DNA of 64,000 bases. Source: Sphingomonas ginsengisoli An et al. 2013. GTDB lineage: Bacteria > Pseudomonadota > Alphaproteobacteria > Sphingomonadales > Sphingomonadaceae. Positions within the stretch are counted from its first letter, which is position 1, and each line of letters starts with the position of its first letter. The DNA lies in contig NZ_CP045434.1 of NCBI RefSeq assembly GCF_009363895.1, positions 248,001 to 312,000 on the forward strand. The letters are read 5' to 3'. A program made the position numbers and the translations under genes. A model generated the notes under the pieces. The model worked only from the letters and a program-made list of their open reading frames with translations, made no database searches and was not told where the DNA came from. Positions 53,248 to 63,900 of this stretch are shown here, piece after piece.

Positions 53248-55605
53248 ATGGCAGCGGCGGTGACGGGTTCGGGGGGCGTGATGATTGTCCTGGCGCTCGC
53301 GGCCATCTGGCTGCCGATCGCGGTCGTGTTGTCGATCGTCGCCGGCCGGCGGATGGCCCGCGCGGCGGCGGTGCTGGAATCGGCGCGTTCGCTGGCCGCG
53401 CTGCTCGCCGCGGCGCCGGCGCGGCCGTTGCTGATGACCGCCGCCGGCCGGCTCGACCTCGACGACCAGTTACAACGCCAACTCGGCTTGTCGTCGATGC
53501 CAGCGCGGCTGGAGAATCTCGCGGCCGATGGCGAGGGGCTCGAACCGGCGGACCTGGCGGCCCTGATCGCCGACGTGCGCGCGGCGGCATTCACGGGAGG
53601 ACGGGTCGATCGGTCGGTCCGGCTGGCGGGCTCGGACCGTGTGCTCCAGGTGCTTGGCGGCCCCGCGCCGCCACCGGCCGAGGCGGGCAGCATGCTCCTG
53701 TGGCTGTCGGACACCAGCAGCGCCGAACAGGACAAGGCGCGGCTCGCCGAGCAGCTTGAGGACACCGGCGTCGCACTCAACTCGCTGATGCACCTCATCG
53801 AGGCGGCGCCGTTCCCAATGTGGTATCGCGGTCCCGACCTGCGGCTCGGCCTCGTCAACAGCGCCTTCGTCGCTGCGGTGGAAGCGGAGTCGGCCGCGGC
53901 GGTGATCACCGACGGCATCGAGCTGACCGACGGGTCGGGCGGCAGCGCGGCGAAGGAAGCCGCCGAGCGCGCGCTGGCCGATGAGCGACCTTATTCGCGC
54001 ACCCAGCCGGCCACGATCGGCGGCGAGCGGCGGATGCTGCGGCTGGTCGACGTGCCGTTGGGCGGCGGCGCCGTCGCCGGCTTCGCGATCGACATCCAGG
54101 ACCTCGAGGACGCTCGCTTCGAACTCGCGCGCTACATCGAGAGCCAGCGCGAGCTGTCCGACCGGATGACCGCCGGCGCGGTCCAGTTCGACCCCGATCG
54201 GTCCTTAAGCTTCTTCAACCAGCCGTTCGCGATCATGGCGCAGCTCGATCCCGAATGGCTCGCCGAGCGGCCGGAGTTCGACCGCGTGCTCGAGCGGATG
54301 CGCGAGAATGGCCGGCTGCCCGAGACGCGCGACTTCCCGCAGTGGAAGGCCGACCGCCGCGGCTGGTTCATCTCCGCCGAGGAAGCGGTCGAGGAAGAGT
54401 GGATCCTCGCCAACGGCGATCACTTGCGGGTGGTCGGCCAGCCACTGCCTGACGGCGGCTTGCGGCTGATCTTCGAGGACCGCACCGAGCAGGTCCGCCT
54501 GGCCAGCGCGCGCGACACGCTGCTCAGGGTCCGCACCGCGACGTTCGACAGCCTCTTCGAGGGCATTGGCGTGTTCGCCGCCGACGGCCGCCTCTACCTG
54601 TGGAACCGCCGCTTCTGCAGCTTCTGGGACCTGGACGAAAGCTGGCTGGGTGAGCATCCGCGGGTCGATGAGCTGGTCCCGGCGATGGCCCAGCGACTGG
54701 TCAACCCGACCGCCGCGGCGCAGCTGCGCGAGCTGGTCCGCGCCGCCACCAACGAGCGGCGGCTGGGGAGCGGGCGGCTATCGATGGTCGACGGCAGCCA
54801 TTTCGAATTCGCCTCGGTGCCGCTGCCCGATGGCAATGCGCTCTTCACCATGGTTGACGTCACCGATTCGACCCGGATCGAGCATGCGCTGCGCGAACGC
54901 GCCGCGGCGCTCGAGGAAGCGGACGCGGTGCGCACCGACTTCGTCGCCAACATGAGCTACGAACTGCGCACCCCGCTGACCTCGATCGGCGGCTTCGCGC
55001 AGATGCTGGCCGGGGGCTACGCCGGCAAGCTCGCGCCGGCGGCGAACGACTATGTCGGTGCGATCCTCGAATCGGTCGCGCGGCTTTCCAAGCTGATCGA
55101 CGACGTCCTCGATCTGACCCAGGGCGAGCAGACGGCGGTCACCATCGAGCATGAGCGGGTCGACCTCGCCGGGCTGGTCCGCAACGTCGCCGAGCGGATG
55201 GAAACGACGGCGGCGGCCAAAAAGCTCAAGCTGCGGCTCGAGATCGCAGGGAGCACGGGCACCGTCATCGGCGATTCCCGCCGCCTGCGCGAGAGCATCG
55301 AGCATGTGCTGCGCAACGCGATCGCCTACACCGATAAGGGCATTGTCGCGGTGACCGCGTCGGGCGACGAGAGCAATGCCACCATCCGCATCGCCGACAC
55401 CGGCGCAGGGATCGCGCTCGACGACCAGCGCCATGTGTTCGAGCGCTTCACCCGGATCGGCGGCCGCCAGGGCGAAGCCGCGCTCGGCCTCGGGCTGCCG
55501 CTGACCCGGCAGTTCGTCGAGGCTCATGGCGGGCAGGTCACGCTGCAGAGCGAGCCGGGCACGGGGACAGCGGTGACTATCGTCCTTCCGCGCCAGCCCG
55601 CATGA
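53248..55605 (+). CDS. divL: DivL-like PAS histidine kinase homologue with Tyr in the H-box
   Basis: 785 residues: one membrane helix (IVLALAAIWLPIAVVLSIVAG), several PAS-like domains (LMHLIEAAPFPMWYRGPDLR, FDSLFEGIGVFAADGRLYLW), then DHp and ATPase domains. The H-box reads FVANMSYELRTPLTSI: Tyr at about residue 571 stands where the phosphorylated His should be. That is the hallmark of DivL, which regulates CckA-CtrA signalling in Caulobacter. The ATP-lid blocks VLRNAIAYTD, IADTGAGIA and AALGLGLPLTRQF are kept. ATG 53248 is chosen; ATG 53281 is an alternative. The stop overlaps tsaE. Confidence 0.88.
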   Translation: MAAAVTGSGGVMIVLALAAIWLPIAVVLSIVAGRRMARAAAVLESARSLAALLAAAPARPLLMTAAGRLDLDDQLQRQLGLSSMPARLENLAADGEGLEPADLAALIADVRAAAFTGGRVDRSVRLAGSDRVLQVLGGPAPPPAEAGSMLLWLSDTSSAEQDKARLAEQLEDTGVALNSLMHLIEAAPFPMWYRGPDLRLGLVNSAFVAAVEAESAAAVITDGIELTDGSGGSAAKEAAERALADERPYSRTQPATIGGERRMLRLVDVPLGGGAVAGFAIDIQDLEDARFELARYIESQRELSDRMTAGAVQFDPDRSLSFFNQPFAIMAQLDPEWLAERPEFDRVLERMRENGRLPETRDFPQWKADRRGWFISAEEAVEEEWILANGDHLRVVGQPLPDGGLRLIFEDRTEQVRLASARDTLLRVRTATFDSLFEGIGVFAADGRLYLWNRRFCSFWDLDESWLGEHPRVDELVPAMAQRLVNPTAAAQLRELVRAATNERRLGSGRLSMVDGSHFEFASVPLPDGNALFTMVDVTDSTRIEHALRERAAALEEADAVRTDFVANMSYELRTPLTSIGGFAQMLAGGYAGKLAPAANDYVGAILESVARLSKLIDDVLDLTQGEQTAVTIEHERVDLAGLVRNVAERMETTAAAKKLKLRLEIAGSTGTVIGDSRRLRESIEHVLRNAIAYTDKGIVAVTASGDESNATIRIADTGAGIALDDQRHVFERFTRIGGRQGEAALGLGLPLTRQFVEAHGGQVTLQSEPGTGTAVTIVLPRQPA

Positions 55606-56036
55606 TCCTTGACGACGAAGCGGCGACGGCGCGTCTTGGGGCGCGGCTGGCCGGACTGTTGCGCGCCGGTGATGTGGTGACTCTGTCGGGACCGCTTGGG
55701 GCGGGCAAGACGGCGCTGGCGCGGGCGGTGCTACACGCCGCCGGGCACCGCGGCGAGGTGCCGAGCCCGACCTTCGCGATCGTCCAGCCTTATGACGAGC
55801 TTGAGCCCCCGATCTGGCACTGCGACCTGTACCGGCTCGATGACGCCGAGCTGGAGGAGCTGGGGCTCGACACCATCCTCGCCGACGGCGCGCTGCTGGT
55901 CGAATGGCCCGAGCGCGCCGGGGAGGGGGCGTGGCCCGAAGCGCTCCACTTGCGGCTGGCCGTGCGCGAGGACGGTCGGCGCGCCTTGACTTGGGAGGTG
56001 TCGGCGGCATGGGAAGGGCGATGGCCGCCAGCATGA
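55602..56036 (+). CDS. tsaE: tRNA threonylcarbamoyladenosine biosynthesis ATPase TsaE
   Basis: 144 residues. P-loop LSGPLGAGKTALARAVLHAAG, switch PSPTFAIVQPYDE, and HCDLYRLDDAELEELGLD are typical. Works with TsaB and TsaD in making t6A37 on tRNA. ATG overlaps the divL stop; the end overlaps the amgK frame. Confidence 0.95.
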   Translation: MILDDEAATARLGARLAGLLRAGDVVTLSGPLGAGKTALARAVLHAAGHRGEVPSPTFAIVQPYDELEPPIWHCDLYRLDDAELEELGLDTILADGALLVEWPERAGEGAWPEALHLRLAVREDGRRALTWEVSAAWEGRWPPA

Positions 56037-57022
56037 CTCCCCCGCCGCACGCCGACCGTTTCCTCGCCGATGCGGGGTGGGGCGGAGCGCGGCTCGCGCC
56101 GCTGGCGGGCGATGCCAGCTTCCGCCGCTATTTCCGGGTCCGGCTCGACGATCGCGAGGCGGTGTTGATGGACGCGCCGCCGCCGCACGAGGACCCGCGG
56201 CCGTTCGTCCGGGTGGCCGAATGGCTGAGCGGGGTCGGCCTGTCGGCGCCCGAGATCCTTGCCCGCGACGAGGAGCGCGGCCTGCTGTTGCTCAGTGACC
56301 TTGGCGCCGATCGCCTGCGCGAACGGCTCGACGAGGCGCCGCACCGGGAGGAGGAACTCTACGCGCTCGCCACCGACGTGCTGGTCCACCTTCACGCGCG
56401 GCCGCCGATGCCCGGGCTGCCGCCGCACGGGCTCAAGCAATGGCTGACCGAGCTTGACCTGTTCACCGATTGGTATTGCCCGGCGGTCGGGCTCGAGGTT
56501 GATGCTGCCGCTTACCGCGCCGCCTGGGCGGAGGTGCTGGGGCCGGTTGCCGAGGACGAGCTCGGACCGGTCACCGTGCTGCGCGATTACCATGCCGAGA
56601 ACATCATGCTGGTGGGCGGCCGCAGCGGGGTCGCGCACATGGGGCTGCTCGACTTCCAGGACGCACTGGCCGGACATCCGGCCTACGACCTTTGTTCGGT
56701 GCTCGAGGATGCGCGGCGCGACGTTTCGCCGGCGATCGAACGGGCGATGATCGACCTGTATGTCGCCGCGACCGGCGCAGGGGCGGAGTTCGAGCGGGCT
56801 TATTGGGCGCTCGCGGCGCAGCGCAACACGCGCATTCTCGGTGTCTTCACCCGGCTGTGGCAGCGCGACGGCAAGCCCGGCTATCGCCGCTTCCAGCCGC
56901 GGATGTGGGGGCTGCTCGAGCGCGACCTCGCGCAGCCGCAGCTGCAACCGGTGCGCGACTGGTTCGACCGCAATGTGCCCGCCGATAAGCGCGTCGCCCC
57001 CTGGCTCGAGGAGGGCCAATGA
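56021..57022 (+). CDS. amgK: N-acetylmuramate/N-acetylglucosamine kinase AmgK
   Basis: 333-residue kinase of the aminoglycoside-phosphotransferase fold: LAPLAGDASFRRYFRVRLDD, the catalytic block VLRDYHAENIMLV and metal-binding LLDFQDALAGHPAYDL. With the adjacent murU it forms the cell-wall recycling pair that turns MurNAc into UDP-MurNAc. ATG 56021 has GGGAAGGG before it; ATG 56033 (ATGA with the tsaE stop) is equally possible. The end overlaps murU. Confidence 0.9.
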   Translation: MAASMTPPPHADRFLADAGWGGARLAPLAGDASFRRYFRVRLDDREAVLMDAPPPHEDPRPFVRVAEWLSGVGLSAPEILARDEERGLLLLSDLGADRLRERLDEAPHREEELYALATDVLVHLHARPPMPGLPPHGLKQWLTELDLFTDWYCPAVGLEVDAAAYRAAWAEVLGPVAEDELGPVTVLRDYHAENIMLVGGRSGVAHMGLLDFQDALAGHPAYDLCSVLEDARRDVSPAIERAMIDLYVAATGAGAEFERAYWALAAQRNTRILGVFTRLWQRDGKPGYRRFQPRMWGLLERDLAQPQLQPVRDWFDRNVPADKRVAPWLEEGQ

Positions 57023-57786
57023 CCGCCGCCACCGTCAAGCGCGCGCTGCATCTGCGGCCGAAGATTGAGGCTGCCGTCCCGCGCACGGCGATGGTGATGG
57101 CCGCCGGGCTCGGCAAGCGGATGCGGCCGCTCACCGCGACCCGGCCCAAGCCGCTGGTCGAGGTCGCCGGCAAGGCATTGCTCGACCATGTTCTCGACCG
57201 GCTGCGCGCCGCGGGGGTCGAGCGGATCGTGGTCAACGTTCATTACCTCGCCGATTCGATCGAGGCGCACCTCAGGAAGTCGGCCAAGGACCTCGACGTC
57301 GCCATCTCGGACGAGCGCAAGCTGCTGCTCGAGACGGGCGGGGGGCTCAAGCAGGCGCTGCCGCTGATCGAGGGCGACCCGTTCCTCGCGGTCAACAGCG
57401 ACAATTTCTGGGTCGACGGCCCAACCGACGCGCTGAAGCTGCTCGCCTCGCACTGGGACGATGCGCGGATGGACGCGCTGCTGCTGCTCGTGCCGCATGC
57501 GCGGGCGGGCAATCATAGCGGGCTGGGCGATTTCCAGATGGACCCGGCCGGCCGGCTCAAGCGGCGTACCAAGGCCAAGGTCGCGCCGTTCGTCTACACC
57601 GGTATCCAGATCCTCTCGAAGCGAGCCCTCGCCGACGCGCCCGACGGGGTTTTCTCGACCAACCTGATGTGGGACCAGGCGATCGAGCGCGGTCGCTGCT
57701 TCGGCGTCGTCCACCAGGGACTGTGGTTCGACGTCGGTACCCCGGGGGCGATCAAGGCGACCGAGCAGGCGCTGACTTTTGTCTGA
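57019..57786 (+). CDS. murU: N-acetylmuramate alpha-1-phosphate uridylyltransferase MurU
   Basis: 255-residue nucleotidyltransferase. Signature VMAAGLGKRMRPLTATRPKPLVEVAGK, metal-binding Asp in LAVNSDNFWVDG, and VHQGLWFDVGTPGAIKATE at the end. Uses UTP and MurNAc-1-phosphate. Overlaps amgK at its start and addB at its end. Confidence 0.92.
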   Translation: MTAATVKRALHLRPKIEAAVPRTAMVMAAGLGKRMRPLTATRPKPLVEVAGKALLDHVLDRLRAAGVERIVVNVHYLADSIEAHLRKSAKDLDVAISDERKLLLETGGGLKQALPLIEGDPFLAVNSDNFWVDGPTDALKLLASHWDDARMDALLLLVPHARAGNHSGLGDFQMDPAGRLKRRTKAKVAPFVYTGIQILSKRALADAPDGVFSTNLMWDQAIERGRCFGVVHQGLWFDVGTPGAIKATEQALTFV

Positions 57787-60694
57787 GGCCCGCCGGCCCC
57801 AGGTCTTCACTATCGGGGCGCACCGCAGCTTCGCCGACGCGCTCGCCGCGGGGTTGATTGCCGAGCATGGCCGCGATCCCCTGATGCTCGCCCGCGGGCG
57901 CATCCTGCTTCCCAACAATCGCGCAATCCGCACCGTCACCGAGGCGTTCGTCCGCGCCAGTGGCGGCGGCCTGCTGCTGCCGCGCCTGATCGCGGTCGGC
58001 GATCCCGAGCTCGACGATCGCCTCGGCGACGCGTTCGAGAGCGCCGCCGACGCGCCCGTTCCGCCGGCGATCGATCCGCTTGCGCGGCTGGTGGCGATGG
58101 CACGGCTGGTGCGGCAGCGACGGCCCGATGCGAGCGCCGCCGAAGCCTTCCGCCTCGCCGCCGACCTCGCCCGCACCCGCGATGCGTCGCTGGTCGAGGA
58201 AGTTGCACCCGAGCGGCTGACCAATGTCGTGCCCGAGGAGCTGGCGGGGCATTGGCAAGCCTCGCTCGCCGACCTGCGGGTGATGCTCGACGCTTGGCCG
58301 CGTGAGCTGGCGCGGCTCGGGCGGATCGACCTCGCCGACCGCCGCAACCGCCTGCTGCGTGCCACCGCTCGCCGCTGGGCCGCGGCGCCGCCCGCAGGCT
58401 TTACGGTGGCGGCGGGGATCACCACCAGCGCTCCGGCGGTCGCGGCGCTGTTGAAGGTGGTCGCCAGGCTGCCCGAGGGCCAGGTGGTGCTGCCCGCGCT
58501 GGCGGGTCCGGGGCTGATGGATGCCGCCGAATGGGAGTGGCTCGGCCCCGATCCCGACAGCAAGCGCGCCGACGAGACCCATCCGCAATTCCATCTGAAG
58601 CGCCTGCTCGACCGGCTCGGCGTGCGCCGCGAGGAGGTCGAGCGGTGGCGCCGCGGCGGCCGCGCGGCGGCGCCACGCGCGCGCTCGCGGGCCATTGCCG
58701 CCGCGATGAAGAGCGCGCGCTTCACCAGCCGTTGGGCCGATCTGCCCCCGCCCGACCGGCGGCTGACCGGGGTGCGGCTGGTCGAGCTGGGCGATCCAGC
58801 GGCGGAAGCACAAGCGATCGCGATTGCGCTTCGGGAGGCGCTCGAGACGCCCGGCCGGACCGCGGCGCTGGTGACCCCCGACCGGGCCTTGGCGGCGCGC
58901 GTCTCGGCGCTGCTGCGGCGGTGGGAAATCGCCGCCGACGACAGCGCGGGCCGCCCGCTCGGCCAGACCGCCGCGGGCACGCTCTTACTGGCTATCGCAG
59001 CCGCGGCCGCCGAACGGTTGGCGCCGGTGCCGGTGCTGGCGCTGCTCAAGCATCCGCTTGCCGGAACGGGCGAGGATCGCCAGGCGTGGCTCGAAGCCGC
59101 GCGCCTGCTCGATTTGGCGCTGCGCGGGCCGCGTCCGCCGGCCGGGCTGGCGGGGCTCGATGCCCATTGCACGGAGAAGGAACGAGACCGCCGGACGAGG
59201 GGCTGCGGCGCGGCATGGGCGACGGTGCGACCCTGCCTCGAGCGGGTCGACCGCGCGTTCGAGCGGCCGCTGCCGGTGGGCCAATTCGCCGCGATGCTGC
59301 GCGAGCTTGCCGGCGGGATTGCGGGCGAGGCGGCGTGGAGCGGTCCCGACGGGCGCGCTGCTGCCGAACTGCTTACCGGGCTGGAAGAGGCCGACGGCGC
59401 GCTGGCGCTCGACGTCCGCCCCGAGGATGCAGTGCCGCTGCTGCGCCAGTTGCTCGACGCCGAGGCGGTGCGGCCGCCTTATGGCGGCCATCCGCGAATC
59501 GCGATCCTCGGCCTGCTCGAAGCGCGGCTGGTGCAGGCGGACCTGATGATCCTCGGCGGATTGAACGAGGGGACCTGGCCGGCGCTGCCGCAGCCCGACC
59601 CGTGGCTCGCGCCGGCGGTCCGCAAGGCGCTAGGCCTGCCGGGGCTCGAGTTCCGGATCGGCCTTGCCGCGCACGATTTCGCCGGGCTGCTCGGGGCGCC
59701 GCGGGTGCTGCTGACGCGGGCGCGGCGGGACAGCCGCTCGCCGACCGTCGCCTCGCGATTGTTGCTGCGGCTGCAGGCGCTGACTGGCGGTCTTGCCCGC
59801 GACCATCGGCTCGAAAGGCTTGCCGCCGCGCTCGACGATGCGGGAACGCCGCAACCGGTCGACCGGCCCGCGCCCGCGCCGCCCGCCGAGGAGCGGCCGC
59901 GACAAATCTACGTCACCGACGTCGATCGCCTCAACGCCGACCCCTTCGCTTTCTACGCCAAGGCGATGCTGAAACTACGCGCGCTAGAGCCGGTCGACGC
60001 CGACACCACCGCGGCGTGGAAGGGCAGCGCGGTGCACGAGGTGCTCGAGGAGTGGCTCAAGCAGGACGAGTGCGATCCCGAACGGCTGATGGGCCGCACC
60101 GCGGCGCTGCTCGCCGAGGAGACGATCCACCCGTTGCTCCGCGCGCTGTGGGCGCCGCGATTGTATGAGGCGATCGCCTTCATCGCCGCGCGCGAAGCGG
60201 AGAACCAGGCCGGCGGCCGCCGTCCGCTGGTGGCCGAGTGCGAGGGGCAGGCGGTGCTTGGCGCGATCACCCTCAAGGGCAAGGCCGACCGGCTCGATCG
60301 GCTCGCCGACGGGCGGCTGGCGGTGCTCGACTACAAGACCGGGCAGCCGCCGTCGAAGAAAGCGCTGGCCGAGGGGTTCGCGCTGCAGCTCGGCCTGCTC
60401 GGCCTGATCGCCCGCCAGGGCGGTTTCCCCGGCGTGAGCGGCGCACCAGGGGCGCATGAATATTGGTCGCTGGCGAAGAAGTCGGGGGCGCGGACGCCGG
60501 GCTTCGTGGCGGTCGCCGACGAGGGCGATCCGGAGGCGTTCCTCGCTTCCGCGGCGGCGGCGTTCACTCGGGCGGCCGACAAATATCTGACCGGTAGCGA
60601 GCCCTTCGTCGCCAAGCTTCACCCGGCCTACGCGCCTTATGGCGACTATGATCAGTTGATGCGGCTCGAAGAGTGGTACGGCCGCGAAGACTGA
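57779..60694 (+). CDS. addB: double-strand break repair protein AddB
   Basis: 971 residues, starting at a TTG inside the murU end. N-terminal inactivated helicase-like region (VFTIGAHRSFADALAAGLI, RILLPNNRAIRTVTEAF), middle AEAQAIAIALREALETPGRT, NLNEGTW-like block MILGGLNEGTWPALPQPDPW, and a C-terminal RecB-type nuclease with LKGKADRLDRLADGRLAVLDY followed by KTG and the QLGLLG end. Partner of AddA for end resection. Length is normal for the alphaproteobacterial type. Confidence 0.95.
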   Translation: MSEARRPQVFTIGAHRSFADALAAGLIAEHGRDPLMLARGRILLPNNRAIRTVTEAFVRASGGGLLLPRLIAVGDPELDDRLGDAFESAADAPVPPAIDPLARLVAMARLVRQRRPDASAAEAFRLAADLARTRDASLVEEVAPERLTNVVPEELAGHWQASLADLRVMLDAWPRELARLGRIDLADRRNRLLRATARRWAAAPPAGFTVAAGITTSAPAVAALLKVVARLPEGQVVLPALAGPGLMDAAEWEWLGPDPDSKRADETHPQFHLKRLLDRLGVRREEVERWRRGGRAAAPRARSRAIAAAMKSARFTSRWADLPPPDRRLTGVRLVELGDPAAEAQAIAIALREALETPGRTAALVTPDRALAARVSALLRRWEIAADDSAGRPLGQTAAGTLLLAIAAAAAERLAPVPVLALLKHPLAGTGEDRQAWLEAARLLDLALRGPRPPAGLAGLDAHCTEKERDRRTRGCGAAWATVRPCLERVDRAFERPLPVGQFAAMLRELAGGIAGEAAWSGPDGRAAAELLTGLEEADGALALDVRPEDAVPLLRQLLDAEAVRPPYGGHPRIAILGLLEARLVQADLMILGGLNEGTWPALPQPDPWLAPAVRKALGLPGLEFRIGLAAHDFAGLLGAPRVLLTRARRDSRSPTVASRLLLRLQALTGGLARDHRLERLAAALDDAGTPQPVDRPAPAPPAEERPRQIYVTDVDRLNADPFAFYAKAMLKLRALEPVDADTTAAWKGSAVHEVLEEWLKQDECDPERLMGRTAALLAEETIHPLLRALWAPRLYEAIAFIAAREAENQAGGRRPLVAECEGQAVLGAITLKGKADRLDRLADGRLAVLDYKTGQPPSKKALAEGFALQLGLLGLIARQGGFPGVSGAPGAHEYWSLAKKSGARTPGFVAVADEGDPEAFLASAAAAFTRAADKYLTGSEPFVAKLHPAYAPYGDYDQLMRLEEWYGRED

Positions 60695-60700
60695 GCAGGC

Positions 60701-60850
60701 CTACTTCTTCTTCGGCTTGCCCGACCGGGCGTAGAGCAACGCCGCGACGATCGCCGCCGAGCCGATGCCGACCGCGACGCCCGCCTTGAAATTGCGGTGG
60801 TCGCCCTTGTCGGGCTTGGCGGCGTCGGTCTTCTTCACAGTCTCGCTCAT
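60701..60850 (-). CDS. small membrane protein (49 residues)
   Basis: MSETVKKTDAAKPDKGDHRN, then one helix GVAVGIGSAAIVAALLYA and a basic tail RSGKPKKK. GAGGGAG lies before ATG 60850. The frame upstream to 60949 is without a site. It lies between addB and addA on the opposite strand, in a place where these two genes are usually adjacent. Family not recognised. Confidence 0.65.
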   Translation of the reverse strand: MSETVKKTDAAKPDKGDHRNFKAGVAVGIGSAAIVAALLYARSGKPKKK

Positions 60851-60922
60851 GGGCTCCCTCGTCCGATGATTGGGTGCTCCTAAACGCATGGCGCCCCCGA
60901 TGGGAAGCGCTATGGTCGCGTC

Positions 60923-63900
60923 ATGGCCCACCGGTTGACCGCGCTGCACACTCTACAGGCCGAGCAGGCGCGGGCGGCCGATCCGGCGATTCATGCGGCG
61001 CTGTCGGCGAGTGCCGGGACCGGCAAGACGCAGGTGCTGACTGCGCGCGTGCTGCGCCTGCTGCTCGGTGGGGCCGCGCCCGAAACCATCCTCTGCCTGA
61101 CCTTCACCAAGGCCGGCGCGGCGGAGATGGCCAACCGCATCGGCGACCGGCTGGCCTATTGGGTGCGGCTCAAAGATAGCGAACTCGGCCGCGAGCTCAA
61201 GGCGATCGGCGCCGATTATGGTCCCGAAGAGCGCGAGCGGGCGCGGCGCCTGTTCGCCGAAGTGCTCGACGCGCCCGGGGGTCTGCGCATCCAGACCATC
61301 CACAGCTTCGCGCAAACACTGCTCACCGCCTTTCCGGCCGAAGCGGGGATCACGCCGGGCTTCCGCCCGCTCGAAGGGCGGGAGGAAGAGTTGCTCGCCC
61401 GCCGCACGCTCGCCGCGCTGGTCGCCGATGCGGAGGCGGGGGAGGGTGGCTATCCGGGGCTGGTCGACGACATCCAAGCATTGAGCCGCCGGCTCGGCGA
61501 GCGCGAGGCCGAGCGCTATCTGCTCGCCTGCGCTCGCGAGCCCGAGGCGCTGACCTATTTCGCGACGATCGATGCCGCCGAAGCGTGGCTGCGCGGGCAG
61601 CTCGACCTGCCCGAGGGCGACATCGTCGCGATGGTCACCGCGCGCTGCCACGACGATAGCTTCGACTGCGCGCTGCTGCGGGCGGTCGGCGACGCGCACC
61701 GGGCGTGGGGCGTCAAGACCGCGTTGCCGATGGCCGCGCTGGTCGACGACTGGCTCGGCAAGCCGCCGGCCGAACGCTGCGCTTTGCTTGGAGATCTCGC
61801 CAGGCTGGTCTTCACCCAGGCGGGCGAGCGTCGCAAAATCGGCGGCGGCCTCCTCAAGCAATTGCCCGATGCCGAAGCGCATTGCGATGCCCTGGCCGAG
61901 GAGCTGAGCGAACTGCTGTTGCTGCTCCGCAAGGCCGAACTGGTTGCGGTCCAGGCGGCGGGGCTGCGCGCCGGGGCGGCCTTTGCGCAGAGCTATGTGC
62001 GGGCCAAGCGCGCCGCGGGAGTGGCCGACTTCGACGACCTCATCCGCTGGACCCGCGACCTGCTCGCCACGCCGGGCATGGGCGACTGGGTCCGCTACAA
62101 GCTCGACCGCCGCACCGATCATGTGCTGGTCGACGAGGCGCAGGACACCAATGCCAGTCAGTGGCGGATCGTCTTCTCGCTGCTCGACGAATTCTTCAGC
62201 GGGGAGGGCGCCAGCCGCCACCATCGCACCCTGTTCATGGTCGGCGATTTCAAGCAGGCGATCTTCGGTTTCCAGGGGACCGACCCGCGCGAATTCGAGC
62301 GGGCGCGGCAGACGATCCGCGAGCGGGTCCAGGCGCTTGAGGACGCGGCGGTCGACGCCGACGAGCCGGTCCGCCAGTTCCAGGACCTGTCGATCAGCCG
62401 CAGCTTCCGCTCAGCGCAGCCGGTCCTCGACGTGGTCGACGCGATGATTGCCGAGGTGGGCGCAGTAGCGATGGGGCTGCCCGACCAGCCCGAGCCTCAC
62501 CGTTCGCACCATGCCAGTCGACGCGGGTCGGTCGAACTGTGGCCGCCCTTCGCGCTCGACGACGAAGAGGACGACAACGCCGCCAACGACAATGGTGACG
62601 CAGGCGAAGAGGGCTGGCTGCCCGAGCCGGCGCGGCTTTACGCTGGCCAGCTCGCGCGGACCATTCGCCACTGGCTCGAGGAAGCAGAGCCGCTCGCCAC
62701 CACCGGGCAGCCGATCACACCGGGCGATATCTTGATCCTTGTCCGCAGCCGCGGCGAACTGGCTTCGCTGATCGTCGCCCGCCTGTTTAAGGAGGGCGTG
62801 CCGGTCGCCGGGATCGACCGCCTCCACCTGTCCTCGCCGTTGGCGGTCAAGGATCTGATGGCGGCGGTCACCTTCGCGGTTCAGCCGCTCGACGACTTGA
62901 ACCTCGCCAGCCTTCTAGTGTCGCCGCTGCTCGGATGGGACCAGGACCAGCTCTACACGCTTGCGCATGGCCGCAACGGCTCGCTGTGGGAGGAATTGCG
63001 GCGGCGATCGGCTGAAGGCGGTGCATTTGCCTCCGCGCACGCCAGCCTCACCGACCTGCTCGCCCAAGCCGACTTCATCACCCCCGCGCGCTTCCTCGAG
63101 CTGATCTTGTCGGGACCGCTGCAGGGGCGCCGCCGCCTGCTCGGCCGGCTCGGGCCCGCGGCGCGCGACCCGATCGACGAGCTGGTTGCCGCCGCGCTCG
63201 ACTTCGAGCGGGTCGAGACGCCGTCGCTCGACCGCTTCCTTGCCTGGTTCGGGAGCGGCGAGGTGACCATCAAGCGCGACCCTTCGGCGCCCACCAACGC
63301 GGTCCGGGTGATGACCGTGCATGGCGCCAAGGGGCTCGAGGCGCCGGTCGTGATCCTCGCCGACGCCACCGCCGATCCGGCCAAGCTGGGCGAGCGCAAC
63401 GGCCCGATCGCGCTGCCGTTTGGTGAGGCCGGCAACGCTCCGGTGATCCGTCCGCGCAAGGAGGAACTAGCGCCGCCGTTCACCGACCTCATCGGCGCGC
63501 AGAAGGCGCGCGACCTCGAGGAGCATTGGCGACTGCTCTATGTCGCGCTGACCCGTGCCGCCGAGCGGCTGGTGATCGCCGGGCTGAAGCCACGCGCCAA
63601 GACGCTGCCCGCCAACAGCTGGCACGTGATGGCCGGCGCCGCGCTCGAGCGGCTGGGCGCCGAGCAGGACGGTCCTGTGCTCCGATATTCCAGGCCGGCG
63701 AGCAGTTCCACGCTGAGAATTGCCAAGGCCCGCACCGCCGTGCCGTCGCCGGCGCTGCCCGAATGGATCCGCCAGCCGGCCCCGCCCGAAGCGCGCCCGT
63801 CGCGTCCGCTCGCGCCGTCGCAGCTAGCTGAGGATCGCGAGGCCGCACCGCCGCCGACGCCCGAATTGCGCGCCGCCGCGCGTCGCGGGGTGTTACTCCA

